A DNA stretch of 64,000 nt from Apostichopus japonicus (Eukaryota; Echinodermata; Holothuroidea; Aspidochirotida; Stichopodidae). The stretch spans positions 3,159,501 through 3,223,500 of the forward strand of contig NC_092576.1 in the NCBI RefSeq assembly GCF_037975245.1. The letters run 5' to 3'. Positions 36,150 to 53,229 of the stretch are shown in pieces (the first letter of the stretch is position 1; every line of letters begins with the position of its first letter). A model generated the notes under the pieces. The model searched no databases, was not told the origin of the DNA, and saw only the letters and a list, made by a program, of their open reading frames with translations. The translations under genes and the position numbers were made by a program.

Positions 36150-38283
36150 GTAAGTACAACTTAAAAGGATATCGTGGAATTAACCAAATCTAAGTTTAAC
36201 AGAATTGTTAATGTTTTAACATCTTCAACTATATTGTGAACAATGTGAGACCTTGCACCTGAATTTGACAAACAAATTAAAAATGAATTATTAGTACTAG
36301 TAATAACATAGATAATGTCGTGAAGGGACTGGAGTAGTGACCTATAAAACCATTGTTATTATTTTATCAATTAAATCTTCAATTGTAGGTCAACAAAAGG
36401 TGATTCTGAAATTGAAACAAGGTAACACTTATAAATAAATAATAATAACAAAAATAATACCTAACTGAGGGACTTGAGATGTGAATGTTCCATCTCTCAT
36501 GAATTATAAAGCCAATTAAGATGACATTAATTAACAATTGATTAATTCATTAGCAGGTTTAATTACTTACAATGTTAATGCTGTCTATCAGATGATCTGA
36601 AAGAACCTTTGAGTAAAATGAACAAGTAACCATACACTGATATATGTAAATAATTAATAAGATAATAGTTATAAACAATTAATGAAGACAATAAATTAAT
36701 ACTAAACATAAAAAAAAACAGAATCTGTTGAAGATTTACAAAAACAAATAGAAAATAGAAACAAATTCAGACTGATTTAATAAGTGGTGTGATGCTTAAT
36801 TGTTGAATTTTTAGGGAAATTTAATTAGAATCTCAGTTTATTAACTGGCATATATTTCTCTAAGTTGATAATAAACTCTTTTCTGTTTAGTAATTCTGTG
36901 AAGTAGTTTAGTTATGATGGAAGGTCTATATATACTTACATTCCATCATTCATGTAAACTATATTACAGAATAAATATAGCCAGATATGATTAGACTTAA
37001 ATCAAATGAAGTCCATCAATTAAACCAAATAAAAATTGAATATGCTATAGACTTTACATAAAATGGTAATTTATAGCCAAAAAACAAAACATTTTCCCTG
37101 AAACATTAGCAATAAGCTTCACAAAGACAAAAGAGTATGATTATATTCACTAGAATTAATGAACATTAAATAATTGTTAATCTACTATCTTACCCTACAA
37201 TGGTCCTATTGATAATACAAGAGAATAACATGAAATTAACAAATTAAAATAAACAGAATAAAGAGCAAGAGTAGAAATTAAAAGAGAAACCACAAACAGA
37301 GAAAAGAATAACAACTTCTTAGGCCTGGATGATCTCTGAGCCTTCTGTGTTCTTAATTTATTAAACTAACTTTCAATAACAGTTGAACTAAGAGAAAAAA
37401 ATACAACAGAAACATCCTGGTTGTTATTATGTTTGGATTCTAACTTAATACTTAACTTTTGTCTGGGATTAAGGCAGAATTAAATTAATAGCAATATTAC
37501 ATACAGAAAGAGAGGAGGGTGGGGAGGGGTGGTAAATATGACCGGGTGTAAGCAGGGTGTAAAATTTACATGGATTTGAATCAGGAACAATGTTCTATTG
37601 TTTTAGGTTTGGTTATTTTAGATTGATTCTAATCAATCATGATTTATGTTGGTGGATACAGGGAGAGGTTAGAAACCTAGTAACAATAACTGTTTGACAC
37701 AGTTGAACAGTATTACTGAAAAATGAATAATACTGTAGCTACAGTCAGTCACAGATGCCAGTATATTTCTATGGGGGGGGGGGGGTGATTGAGGGGATTA
37801 ATTAAGGGTCAACTTATTGAGCCTAGAAGATGAATGATCGGGCATAGAAGTGTTAACTTAAAACAAACAAAAGTAATTTAAAGCTAATGCATTGATTTGA
37901 GACCCATAGCAGTATAATTCCACCATTATTACCCTCCCCCTCCTGATCACTTCCCATGTCCCCATCTATTGTTATTAAACTGGCGCAATGAAAAGAAGGA
38001 CTACTACAGTCTGGAAATCCTGTTATTGTATAAGTTTTATTCAATCTATAACAAAAAGAAAGAACACATCCACTATTACCACAAGGTAAAATGCTAACAA
38101 TGTTTGAAAAAGGAAAAATGTGACTGATCATCATCCGTGTCTCGCATACACAAATAAACACCAAACTCAGAGTATATACCAATAAGCAATGACTTCGGTA
38201 ATGTTATATAATCGATAAACAACCAATTGACTGCATTAAAAAATGACTGCCAACTGTTTAAATGGTGGAAACACCATCAACAT
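36150..38283. other. NLR2 intron 6, part before the CACTA-like element
   Basis: AT-rich and lacking genes. A poly-G tract lies at about 37771-37785. The 109-codon minus-strand frame at 37853-38182 has no motif. Confidence 0.5.
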
Positions 38284-38296
38284 CCCAGTACGCATC

Positions 38297-38760
38297 ACAC
38301 TGGCGGTCCGCTGGCGTAAAAACGCTGGCGGTAAAACGCTGGAGGTCCGCTATCGGACCGATAGACATTACTGCTTGGAAAAACCCAGCGTAATGCCGAC
38401 AGCGGACCAACAGCGTATCGACGTCGTAAAAAAGCCGGCGGTTACGCGCTGGAGGTCCGCCATCGGACCGATAGACATTACTGCTTGGAAAAACCCAGCG
38501 TAATGCCGACAGCGGACCAACAGCGTACCGACGTCGTAAAAAAGCCGGCGGTTACGCGCTTGAGGTCCGCCATCGGACCGATAGACATTACTGCTTGTAA
38601 AAACCCAGCGTAATGCCGACAGCGGACCAACAGCGTATCGACGTCGTAAAAAAGCCGGCGGTTACGCGCTGTAGGTCCGCCATCGGACCGATAGACATTG
38701 TTGCTTGGATAAACCTAGCAGAATTCCGACAGCAGACCGACAGCGTAACGACGTAGAAAA
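38297..38760. repeat. Left subterminal array, 110-bp unit
   Basis: GGACCGATAGACATT recurs at 38355, 38465, 38575 and 38685, spaced exactly 110 bp. A diverged unit sits alone near 39019-39096. CACTA transposases bind subterminal repeats, so these are probable binding sites. Open frames across it (38243-38503, 38588-38845) are by-products. Confidence 0.9.
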
Positions 38761-39124
38761 TTTCCCAAAAATTGTATGTTATGAAAGTCATTATGCAATT
38801 TACACAAGCACACATACACATTGACCGTCGGGTCAGGCTGTCCAAATCTTACGTTTCTATATGAAAGTTTAGTTAAAGATGAGTTTCTATTAAACTATTT
38901 TACCTGTTCTTTTTGTATATACTTGTTCCTGTGGAGAGAAACTTAAGAATACTTGGATTTTGTGTACTATATAGGACAGGTTTAGGTGCGGCTGGGCTAA
39001 TACGTAATTAGGCAACCGCTGGTGGTCCGCTAACGGACCGATAGATATTACAGCTGGCTTGTAAGTCCAGCGGAATGCCGACAGCAGTACCGCCGGAAGG
39101 AAATATTGGATAGCTTTTGTGCAG

Positions 39125-39600
39125 AATTGGCGGGAAATTACCTTACCACACTAGCACAAACAAAATAATAGTTTTGCTATAAAACCTATATTCTCCAATA
39201 GCTTTAAGGTAATTAAAAATTGAGCTAACAAAAGTTGTTAAATTTTTTTGCTTACCATCCAGTGTAATATATATTATCATACACTACATATATTTGAAGG
39301 GGAAAAAATAAAATAAAACACTGATCGAACGAGTCTGACGGGTACCGCATGAAGAAATGTTGGCAAGCATTTGGAAAAATGGGCGGGTAATACCCTAACC
39401 ACAGGAACACTTACAGAATAATCTTTTCAACAAATTCAAATTCTGAAATAAATATTTAGCAATATTAAACGTAACAAGCGATTTCCAAATACTTTAATAA
39501 ATTTCAACTATCCAAAGAAGTATTTATTATTCAACAATTTAGCGTAGTTGAGAGAAAACAGTTCAGAAAACATTTTTCACTGATCGAACGAGTCTAGTAT
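39125..39600. repeat. Diverged direct duplication in CACTA-like 5' region
   Basis: Two units about 263 bp apart start with GGCGGG[A/T]AAT and end with CACTGATCGAACGAGTCT (39320 and 39583). They lie upstream of the putative transposase promoter and may hold regulatory sites. Confidence 0.7.
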
Positions 39601-39758
39601 AACTGGCATCCAATCGCTAAACCGCAATGCTCAGTGTCTTCAGATATAGCAGCTAGTTTGAAAAGTGGTCGCTTTCGTAGTGCGTTACAATTCTTTCGAC
39701 GTTGGATATCCTGATCTATTCTTTTGAAAATCCTAGCTGATACAAATTTGCTTAAGAG
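39600..39758 (+). promoter_or_regulatory. Putative promoter and non-coding first exon of the CACTA-like genes
   Basis: CCAAT at 39611 and a C/G-richer stretch lead to a strong donor CTTAAGAG/gtatgt at 39758. Both downstream coding starts (41233 and 43357) lie just after similar acceptors (tttgcag/TAT), so this exon could feed either. No transcript evidence. Confidence 0.4.
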
Positions 39759-41232
39759 GTATGTACCTTTTTTTTCTTATTAAGGGTTGACAGTTGTACA
39801 TAATTGATTTCGCAAGTATTTGAAGTGACTATTTTTTTAAATAAACTTAGACGTAATCTAGCGTTAGGCTAGAATGTATCGCTATAAGTTAATGAGAAGC
39901 CTTTCGCGGTGTATAAATTACACCTAGCCTACATTTGTAGGTTTTCATTATGTTAGGCTAAGCCTAAGTTTTACGCAATAACGATCACACATAAAGGTAA
40001 ACTAATGATCTTGCTTGTATAATATAATAGCTAGGTTACACAATGTTATGCCGAAAAATCTGTTTGCCGACTGTATCAGAAGAAAACTGCTATCTAGGTT
40101 AATACTGTAAATAATAGTAGCCTAGATGACTATGGAAGGAATCCTATTTTTAAATATCATATTCCTAAATACTACTACTAGGCTAGGCCTAATTTTAAAT
40201 CATTTGGTATGTTACAACTTACAGTATTGAAAAATCCAGGTCATCCATAACTTTTGAGAAATAATGTACTGTTTAATTTGTATATAGGCCCCTAGCTAGG
40301 TCTAGTTAAAAAGGGTAAAGACTCAAATGATAAAACTTTATTAGGGAATATGTATGGTTGTTTTTATCAGGAATGGGTTGGTGGATAATTTTTTGGGGAT
40401 TTAATGTTTAGTGCTTAGGCTTCAAATGTTATGTGAAAAATTAAGCTTTTTGGAGAACAATAGATCATCGGCATTAAAGTTCAATGTTTACTTCCTGTGG
40501 AGTATAGTGATACCAACCATGCAACATGATGATGAAAAATATTCCATATCTAGCCTCTACTCTCTAGTCTACTAAAAAATGGTGGCTGCCTTATCTCCTC
40601 TTGTTGCTTTTTTCTTGGTTACTGTCAATTTGCAATCATTGCATTGGGTCTATTCCATGTGCTCAGTTTCTGGTGAATCATTCTGTGCATGAATTCCAAG
40701 AAAATAACCTCCTATATTGAAGTGATCCTCGGTTAAAGTGAAGTTCATTTGCCCAAAAGCTGAACTGCCCCTATTCTGTGTCTATACTGCGTGCCACTAT
40801 TTAACTCTATGGAAAGTTACTTTAAAGGGTTAAAAGTTTACAGTGTTGTGGGGAACTGTTTAAAATTCCTTGGCAATAAATCATTGAAAGCACAGTTAGT
40901 GGAGGTAGTTTAGGTTCGATTTGCCCCTCTTGTATTCCCAGGTGAATTTAATGGCAATGAAAGTAGATACAAGTTTGAGAAAGCGGAGGGTAATTACCAG
41001 TTATTATTCTCTTTAAAAAGCTCTGCAGACAAAGTAACTTTACAAATTACATGATTTGTCTGCATTTGATGATGTAGATTTGACCTTATAGGGGCACTGT
41101 AGGAATTGGAAATGAAATGGAATTGACATTAAATTCAATTGAAGTGGCGATTGTCATTGTAAGTAATGAATACAGAATAAAGGTAGGTTGTTGTTTTTGG
41201 GTGTTTTCTTTTGCAGTATATTAACAGAAAAA

Positions 41233-43320
41233 ATGGACCTTTCTGAAATCCCTGGGCGAACTAAACGAAGGAAAATACAAAATGAGGTTGATGGGCATGT
41301 CAACACTATTTTACAAGAAACATGCAATAATGATTACAACAACTTTGAGCTGCATGATGACACAGTTGAATTTAGTGAAAGAATTCCAAGTAGTAATACT
41401 ATTCTCACTTATTATCCAAAGGATGATCTACCTAATGCTCCTTCATCTGAAAATAACAGTGAAAGGAGTACATCTCCAGATATACAGGATAATTTACACA
41501 TAGATGGTGAAAGGTGCAATTTTGGTGAACATGAAGATTTTAGAGAAATCCCTAACTCATCATCGGATACTGATGTTGCTTTCAGTGACACTCCAGAAGA
41601 TACCTTACAATTAGACCTTTCTAATTGGGCTAGTCAAAACGGAATAACTCATTCATCTCTAGCTGAACTCTTGGAAATACTCAGAAAACAACACCCACAG
41701 TTACCGAAGGACCCCAGAACGCTACTGCACACTAAATTGAATTATATTTACACTTTAGTATCTGGTGGTTCTTACTATCATTTTGGAATTGAAGAAGGCA
41801 TCTTAGCAATTCTAAAAAGAGTGGATTTTGATGTTTATTCTTCCTTAGAGCTTCAAATAAATGTTGATGGGCTTCCTCTGTTTAAAAGTTCAAATGATCA
41901 GTTTTGGCCAATTTTAGGAATGATTGCTAATTGCCCCTTACGAAAGCCTTTTGTGATAGGTTTGTTCTATGGACAACATAAGCCGCGTAACCTTGATTTC
42001 CTCAATGCCTTTGTGGAGGAAGCAATACATTTGAATCATGAAGGAATTACATATAATGATAATAAATATCATTTCAAAGTCAGATCTTTTGTGTGTGATG
42101 CACCAGCACGTGCTTTAATAAAAAATATAAAGGGCCACAGTGGTTACAGTGGATGTGACAAATGTGTCACACGTGGAGTGTATTTAGAAAAAGTAACATT
42201 TCCAGATACCGATGCTGCAAAGCGTACTGATCATTCATTTGAAAATATGTTAGATATCAATCACCATCATGGTCCAACTCCATTGTTAAGACTCGGCATA
42301 GGGATGGTATCGTGTTTTCCACAAGACTACATGCATCTTGTTTGCTTGGGTGTCACAAGAAAACTCATTATGCTGTGGATGAAGGGTCCATTGAAAACAA
42401 GATTAGGACCACGTGTTATAGATGGCATGTCAACTTCATTAATATCCCTGAGGTCATTTATTCCTTGTGAATTTGCTCGAAAGCCCAGGTCTATGAGGGA
42501 ATACTTACGGTGGAAAGCAACAGAGTTTAGGCAGTTCCTTTTGTATACAGGTCCAGTTATCCTGCACAGCAGCTTACGAAGTACTCTATACAAAAATTTT
42601 CTACTACTTTTTGTTGGAATCTTTATTCTGATAAGTCCGTCTCTGTCCGTGTCACATTGTGATTATGCCCATCAATTGATAGTCCTATTTGTGCAACATT
42701 TTGGTTCTGTGTATGGCAAGAGCATGTTGACATACAATGTTCATTGTTTATCACATCTAGCCAGTGATGTTAAGCAACATGGATCCCTCGACAATTTTTC
42801 AGGATTTCCATTTGAGAATTTTCTGAAATCCTTAAAAAGACTAATCCGCAAGCCCACATCACCACTGCAGCAAGTTATCCGTCGATTGTCAGAGCAAACA
42901 TATGAGCCCAAAAAAGTTGAAGAGAATGATAGGCTCCAGAAACCGCATAATGATGGTCCCCTGCCAGTTATTAATCGATGGCCATGTTTTCAGGATAAAG
43001 AGCTCCACATGGAAGATTACACGATAAAACTTAACGAAGCGGACAATTGTGTACAAATTGACAGTCAACAGTCTCGACACATAGTTGTAGTACAAAACAT
43101 ATATCGCAGCAATGATGTTGACTATATTCTAGCTCGGAAATTTATGAGTGAAGATTCATTTTTCACATATCCATTGGACTCATGTATATTAGGGATTTAT
43201 ACTGTGTCCAATTTGTCTGACCAGTTGCACGTTGTTGCAGTCACAGACATTGTTAACAAGTATGTACTTTTGCGCCAAAAACAGCAACAGATAGCCATTC
43301 CTCTCCTGCACAATATGTAG
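41233..43320 (+). CDS. TNP2-like CACTA/EnSpm transposase
   Basis: 695 aa with no intron. The start is ATG 41233, because the acceptor tttgcag at 41210-41216 removes the upstream in-frame ATG at 41188. Residues 1-120 are acidic and low complexity. The core has a candidate first catalytic Asp212 (NVDGLPLFKSS), a second Asp289 (FVCDAPAR) followed by the zinc knuckle GHSGYSGCDKC (Cys308, Cys311), a LHLVCLG-like motif, YNVHCLSHLASD, and Glu528 in GFPFENFLKSLKR. These motifs in this order are those of Transposase_21/TNP2-type proteins of animal EnSpm elements. It should cut and paste the element via the terminal and subterminal repeats. No disabling mutation seen. Confidence 0.88.
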   Translation: MDLSEIPGRTKRRKIQNEVDGHVNTILQETCNNDYNNFELHDDTVEFSERIPSSNTILTYYPKDDLPNAPSSENNSERSTSPDIQDNLHIDGERCNFGEHEDFREIPNSSSDTDVAFSDTPEDTLQLDLSNWASQNGITHSSLAELLEILRKQHPQLPKDPRTLLHTKLNYIYTLVSGGSYYHFGIEEGILAILKRVDFDVYSSLELQINVDGLPLFKSSNDQFWPILGMIANCPLRKPFVIGLFYGQHKPRNLDFLNAFVEEAIHLNHEGITYNDNKYHFKVRSFVCDAPARALIKNIKGHSGYSGCDKCVTRGVYLEKVTFPDTDAAKRTDHSFENMLDINHHHGPTPLLRLGIGMVSCFPQDYMHLVCLGVTRKLIMLWMKGPLKTRLGPRVIDGMSTSLISLRSFIPCEFARKPRSMREYLRWKATEFRQFLLYTGPVILHSSLRSTLYKNFLLLFVGIFILISPSLSVSHCDYAHQLIVLFVQHFGSVYGKSMLTYNVHCLSHLASDVKQHGSLDNFSGFPFENFLKSLKRLIRKPTSPLQQVIRRLSEQTYEPKKVEENDRLQKPHNDGPLPVINRWPCFQDKELHMEDYTIKLNEADNCVQIDSQQSRHIVVVQNIYRSNDVDYILARKFMSEDSFFTYPLDSCILGIYTVSNLSDQLHVVAVTDIVNKYVLLRQKQQQIAIPLLHNM

Positions 43321-43356
43321 TTGTGAACTTATTTACTGTTAACTTTAATTTGCAGT

Positions 43357-47844
<4,488 letters not shown>

Positions 47845-48164
47845 ATTTCTTTAGTGCTGTTGAAACATTTAACGCTGAAACTCATTTTTTCGCTTTGTAA
47901 TTTATAGGCATAATAAAATGATAGCAACTTATTTCACTGTGTTAGTCATTATTTCTTAATATGAAACCGCATGTGAAATTCAGTAAAATCTGCAGGTGGA
48001 CCAACAGCTCTGTTCTAGTAGTACTGGCGAAGAGTAGGCTGGCAAAGACAAGGTTTTGCCTACCAGGTTGCTGGGGGAATACCAGATTTGGGCTAGCAGG
48101 TCGCCAGAACACTGGATATTAGGCTTGCGGATAGCCAGCGGCTCTCTCTGACAGAATGTCAGCG

Positions 48165-48650
48165 GAACACTGGCGGTACACCGGTGGTAAGCTGGCGTTT
48201 CTCCGGCGGTCTGCTGGTGGTACACCGGTGGTAAACTGGCGGTACACCGGCAGTACTCTGGTGTTTCTTTGGCGGTTTACTGGTGGAAAACTGTCGGTAC
48301 ACCGGCGGTACGCTGGCGTTTCTTTGGCGGTACGCTGGCGTTTCTTCGGCGGTACGCTGGCGTTTCTTTGGCGGTACACTGGCGGTACGCTGGCGTTTCT
48401 TTGGCGGTACACCGGCGGTACGCTGGCGTTTCTTCGGCGGTATGCTGGCGTTTCTTTGGCGGTACACCGGCGTTACGCTGGCGTTTCTTCGGCGGTACGC
48501 TGGCGTTTCTTTGGCGGTACACCGGCGTTACGCTGGCGTTTCTTCGGCGGTACGCTGGCGTTTCTTTGGCGGTACACCGGCGTTTCTTCGGCGGTACGCT
48601 GGCGGTACTCTGGCGGTCTGCCGGCGTTGTCGCCGGCGGACCGCCGGATT
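48165..48650. repeat. Right subterminal array, about 22-bp unit
   Basis: Head-to-tail copies built on GGCGGTACGCTGGCGTTTCT with variants (TACACCGG for TACGCTGG), becoming degenerate towards 48740. The unit is not a multiple of three, so the long open frames in several frames and both strands (48156-48744) are by-products. Shares the GCGGTCC/CTGGCG theme with the left end. Confidence 0.9.
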
Positions 48651-48755
48651 TAAGCCGGCCAAATCTCTGGCGTTCCGCCGGCTTTCCCCGCCGGTGGACC
48701 GCCAGTGGTGCAGCTGGCGGGCCGCCGGTGGACCGCTAGCATGATGTTATCTGGG

Positions 48756-49994
48756 ATACCAGTACAGGTAACGTGACATACCGGTGGACACTGAGTCCTG
48801 TAACAATACTGACTTGAAAATTACCCTAGTACATTGGAAACAAACGATGACTGCTTAATTAACGAGCATTTCAACCCAAACCCATCACAAGATTGCCTGA
48901 ACTTGAGTAATCCACAAAACAGTGAAACCTGTATGGCACACCAACTACTCCGTACTGACAAAACAAAGATGTTATGGACCGGTGCTACACTGAACCCACT
49001 CCCGTGCTAGCATTTGGCTAGCTTCAACTCGAACAACGACTCTCTGGAACATTTTCTAAATCGACAACACGTCTCATCCTAACATACATAATATATATGA
49101 ATTGGGGAAGATAAAGTACATAAGTAACCCTCGGTAACAACCTAGCATTATTCCCTAGATAACGAATACTTTACAAAGCAGATTTTGATTAATACAAATG
49201 ATTTAACACCTTAACGTCTTCTCAAAACAAACAATACTCACTTCTTGGCAGGATAAACCAGCAACTCGTGACAGAATCAAGCCCTCGCGGGATTAATTAC
49301 TGTAAAACTGACAGATACTACAGACAAACAAGAGTTCGCCGTAGTCAAATCTTTAACTGAACTGAAGCTATCGACAAGACTCGACATCGACAACCTTTAC
49401 AAACAACCGAAAACTACGGAAGCGCTGAAAAACTATAGTTACGTGAATCAAAATAAATCAATAATAAAAGTGTATAATAAACCCAAACTGTACAACGAAA
49501 CATAAACTAACCCTGATTACACCTCAGTAAAGAGAAAATTGAACACCTCTACAAATTCAGGTTTCAATGTACAGTATTGCAGTTTTGTTCTTACCCGAAA
49601 CTAGAATTACTTACAACTGAACAGTAAAATACCCCATACCACTAACAGAATATGTAATACAATCCCCCACCCCCACCTCACCTTTACCCTTTACCTGAGC
49701 CACTGCACACCCTCCTGTTTACCCTTCTGTTCAATAATCTTACAACACTGTGTCTCTTTACAGTATAGTAATATATTAGTGTAACTGTGCACTTACACCA
49801 AACACACCCCCTTTACACCAATTTGAATATTAAACTGACCCACTATAACCCCCTCTAACCCCAGGACCATTAGTCCTTCATTAGTTATAATAAAAATAGT
49901 CAACTCATAAACATTATTGTAAAATAATACAAAAAATATTTATTTTATTATGATATAATTATTAATATTATATTTATTATTTACTTTCCTTCAG
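48756..49994. other. NLR2 intron 6, part after the CACTA-like element
   Basis: AT-rich and C-rich patches, no gene or element ends seen. TA-rich block 49900-49980 leads into the next exon's acceptor. Confidence 0.5.
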
Positions 49995-50200
49995 ATTCCT
50001 ATATACTGTGTGAGTCTATACGAGTCCTTTAACAAGGTTGATGAAGATGATATTACTCTCTACTCTGGTCTCTCTCTACCAATCATAACATCAATAGAGA
50101 TGATGAGCATACAGACAGAGGATGGGAGAGAAATGAATAAACATGAAGTTAATGGAATATTAAACTATCTACAACACTCTCAAAGATTCAAGGCACTGGT
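49995..50200 (+). CDS. NLR2 exon 7: LRR-like exon, cassette B
   Basis: 206 nt between ccttcag and gtaagt, phase 0 in and phase 2 out. It begins IPIYCVSLYESFNKV and has LYSGLSLPIITSIEMMSI and GILNYLQHSQRFKAL. Same length, phases and opening (IPIxC) as exon 3, so it is a duplicate. Confidence 0.87.
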
Positions 50201-52753
50201 GTAAGTATCATTAATAACTATGTAAATAATATTAGTAATTAATATTATAACTAATTGATATTAATGATTTAACAAGATAGGAATGATTAATATTGTTAAT
50301 ATTGAATGATTACTGAAGGTTTTTTGATAGGTTTAGAGAATTGTAGAAGTAAAACAAATAAATGAAGAAGAAATTGAATAAAGAAATCAACTTCCAATGA
50401 AAGAACAGTCGTTAGGTAAGGAATAAGATTAATGGGAGAGTAAAGTAGAGACTAAATGAGTCAGAAAAACATAAATTTAAACAATAAATTCTTCAGAAAA
50501 ATGAAATTTGTTGAAATAATAGGTGTTATAAATTTGAAATAGGAAGCTCTAGCTTAAACTCAAATACAATAAATCTAATTGATAATTAACAAAAGTTAGG
50601 ATGTAATTAGACCAACTAGATTAAAATATCATCATCTTAGAGTAAAATAGATAAATTTGCCAAAAGTCAACCCAAAATAGTAAACAAAAACAAACTTTGA
50701 TATTCAGATTAACAGAAAACTTTTACAGGAGATTAAAAAAGAATCAAAACCAAAAAGACAATCAAGTTTGAATGTTGGAGCTCAATATTTTCCTCTTTGT
50801 TATAATTGGTGCATATTGATGTTAAAGTTAAGAGAAACACAATGATATCAATTAAACAGATTGTAATTGCCTTCATCCATCCATATGACTGCTCTCAAGC
50901 TTCCCTTATTCCCCTTCCTACCCCCCTCCCACCACCCTGCTAACAACTACCTCTATGCAGGACCACTTGCCCCATTTTCATAATCTATGATTATAGCACA
51001 TGGGTTACCTTTTTAACAACACCCTTCACTCCACCCACCATAGTTTTCCTTCCATCACACAATTCTCATCCCTCCCATCTGATCAACAACATGTCTTCAC
51101 TTCCTCCAATCCTTTCACCCCCCCCCCCCCCCCCCGTGCAACAAAATACTTGATGTAAGCGCCTTATTAACTATCCCACATAACATTACAGTTAATCCCC
51201 ACACAATAGAAACCAATAAAACATCAGTCTGTATGTAAACAACATTCAAAAAATATATTCTCATTTATCTCCAATTACAGTACATACCAATATAAACCCT
51301 CCCTCCCCCCCCCCCCCCACCAACTGCCACTATCCTCCATTTTCATAATCTATGTTTATGGCACATGGGTTATATCATTAAACAATACTCCCAATACAAC
51401 CACGTCCACCTTCCCCCCACACCCGCACACACACCCTTTGCCCACCATTCCCTCCCTCATGCAACAAGACAGTGATGTATGCATATTATTAACTAACATT
51501 ACAGTATTCTCCTTTTACCTACAAAACCACCTCACCACCCTACGATCCCCTCTGCCCCAACCCCCCCCCTCTCTGCACCAATCCTCACTGCACAAACCCT
51601 CCCCACCATCCCACCCCCCAAGCACACAAGGCAAATAACCCTTCCATTATCTCTATATAGTTACTATTACCATTTGCAAAAGCCAACTGTAAGTCCTATA
51701 CTCTACACTGTGCAGACATTCATCATATATCTGTACAGTAAACTATTTCTACTATTTTCTACTCAGACAGTACACATTTTTTCAATGTTAAAAGTCTATT
51801 GAAATTATTCCATCATTTTCTTCCTCAAGATGTACACTAATCTTTCCTATTACTGACACTTTCTTGCTAAAGATGTACAGTAATTTTTTTCCTTTACTGA
51901 CTTTGACTTTGACTTTCAATAGTTTAACATTTTCTTTTGTTCAACACCTGTCAATCAAATACTTGAACAATAGAATGAAAAGAAGTTGTGTTCAATAAAA
52001 TAGACGCGCGCGCGCGCGTGTTCTTTATATAACACCTGGAATCTACTGACAAACAAGTCCCTGGAGGTTGCTATGGATACATCTAAACACTGTCTAGTTT
52101 GAGGTTGTGCTTTTTTGAAGTCACTTCTGCTTCATGATTCACTGAGTGTGTATAATTCTTGGGTATTTAAAGTTAAATTAGAAGGATTGAGAGAAAAATA
52201 GGCAATGTATGAAATAGATAAGAAAAGGAAACCAAAAGGAAAACAAGTTTATAGGAAAATAAACAAAAAGACAAACAAATTAGAGCAAATTGTGATCAAT
52301 GTGTAAAATATTTAACAGTTTAATTATTATACATATTTATTTATTAATCAATATATAAATTTGGTTTTTGTTCAAAATTTAGGTATTTATTTTACTACTA
52401 TTATTTTACCATGCTAGTTCCAAAGGGAAATCCCCAAAACAAACCAAACATTCTTAGGAGCTATTGACAAAGCTGTTTAGTTTTAAGTACTGTGAGTAGA
52501 ATATAACCAACAGACATCACATTCCTTATGTCTATGTGTTTACCACTGCTGTTGTTATTTGAGGGAAAGTGGTGAATGGAGTTGTGGGGTTACATGGGTA
52601 TCTAGGGTGGGGGGGGTGGCAGGTTCACTAAAATCAACCAACCTGCAATGACCCAGCTCTTCACTCTGCCCATCACTGAGAAAAAGTAAGGAAAAGGAGG
52701 GGGGGGGGGGGGAAGAACCGTGAAAAAAGAAATGGAAATACTTTTCCATTAAA
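50201..52753. other. NLR2 intron 7, first part
   Basis: No gene. Poly-C tracts near 51117-51135 and 51303-51319. A segment around CATTTTCATAATCTATG...ATAGCACATGGGTTA (about 50970) is repeated near 51340 (365 bp away). A (CG)n run of 15 bp lies at 52004-52018. Confidence 0.55.
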
Positions 52754-53223
52754 CAGGCATGAGACTCTTCCGCGGAAACGCGGATTTCCGATTTTTTTTT
52801 TTTTTTCATTTTCGCGTTTTTTCTCGTAATTCGCGTTTTTTATCATTTTTTATTTATTTTTTTATTTAATCTTTTATTTAATTTTTTTTTTTTTTTTTTT
52901 TGCCGTACATGCTGGACTGTGAAGGGAAGGAACACCGAATTTGACCAGTGGTGGAATCAAGTAGCACAAAGCAAGCAAAAAAGCCTTTTTTTGGTTCAAA
53001 AAAGCTAATGGATAAATTATACAAGCAGAAATTCCACACTTTTTTTGGCGAGTTACGTGATGTGATAGATTCCATCTAGAGTCCACCATTTTGCATCTAA
53101 GCCCTCCTTACCTGACAAAAAAATTCTAAAGGGGAGGGGGACACCCCCTCCCCTTAAACCCCTCCTCCAGGGCGGCAATAGATAAATTTCAGATTTTTTT
53201 TCCCCGGCTCAGTCTCATCCCTG
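52754..53223. mobile_element. 470-bp non-autonomous element, hAT-like, copy 1
   Basis: Ends CAGG[C/G]ATGAGACT inverted (CAGGCATGAGACT left, AGTCTCATCCCTG right). Flanked by ATTAAA at 52748-52753 and 53224-53229. Contains a CTTCCGCGGAAACGCGG motif, long poly-T runs and a G-rich tail. Small minus-strand frames across the poly-A are artefacts. Confidence 0.78.
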
Positions 53224-53229
53224 ATTAAA

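Noticed and set aside
38243-38845. Open frames in the 110-bp array
   Set aside because: Same cause: tandem repeats in the CACTA-like subterminal region.
41188-41232. Upstream in-frame ATG of the transposase
   Set aside because: It lies before a strong acceptor (ctttt-gcag at 41216), so it is probably intronic. ATG 41233 is preferred.
48156-48744. Overlapping open frames of 81-165 codons in several frames on both strands
   Set aside because: They are produced by the 22-bp repeat array, whose unit has no stop in most frames. The predicted peptides are simple repeats with no start or splice support.
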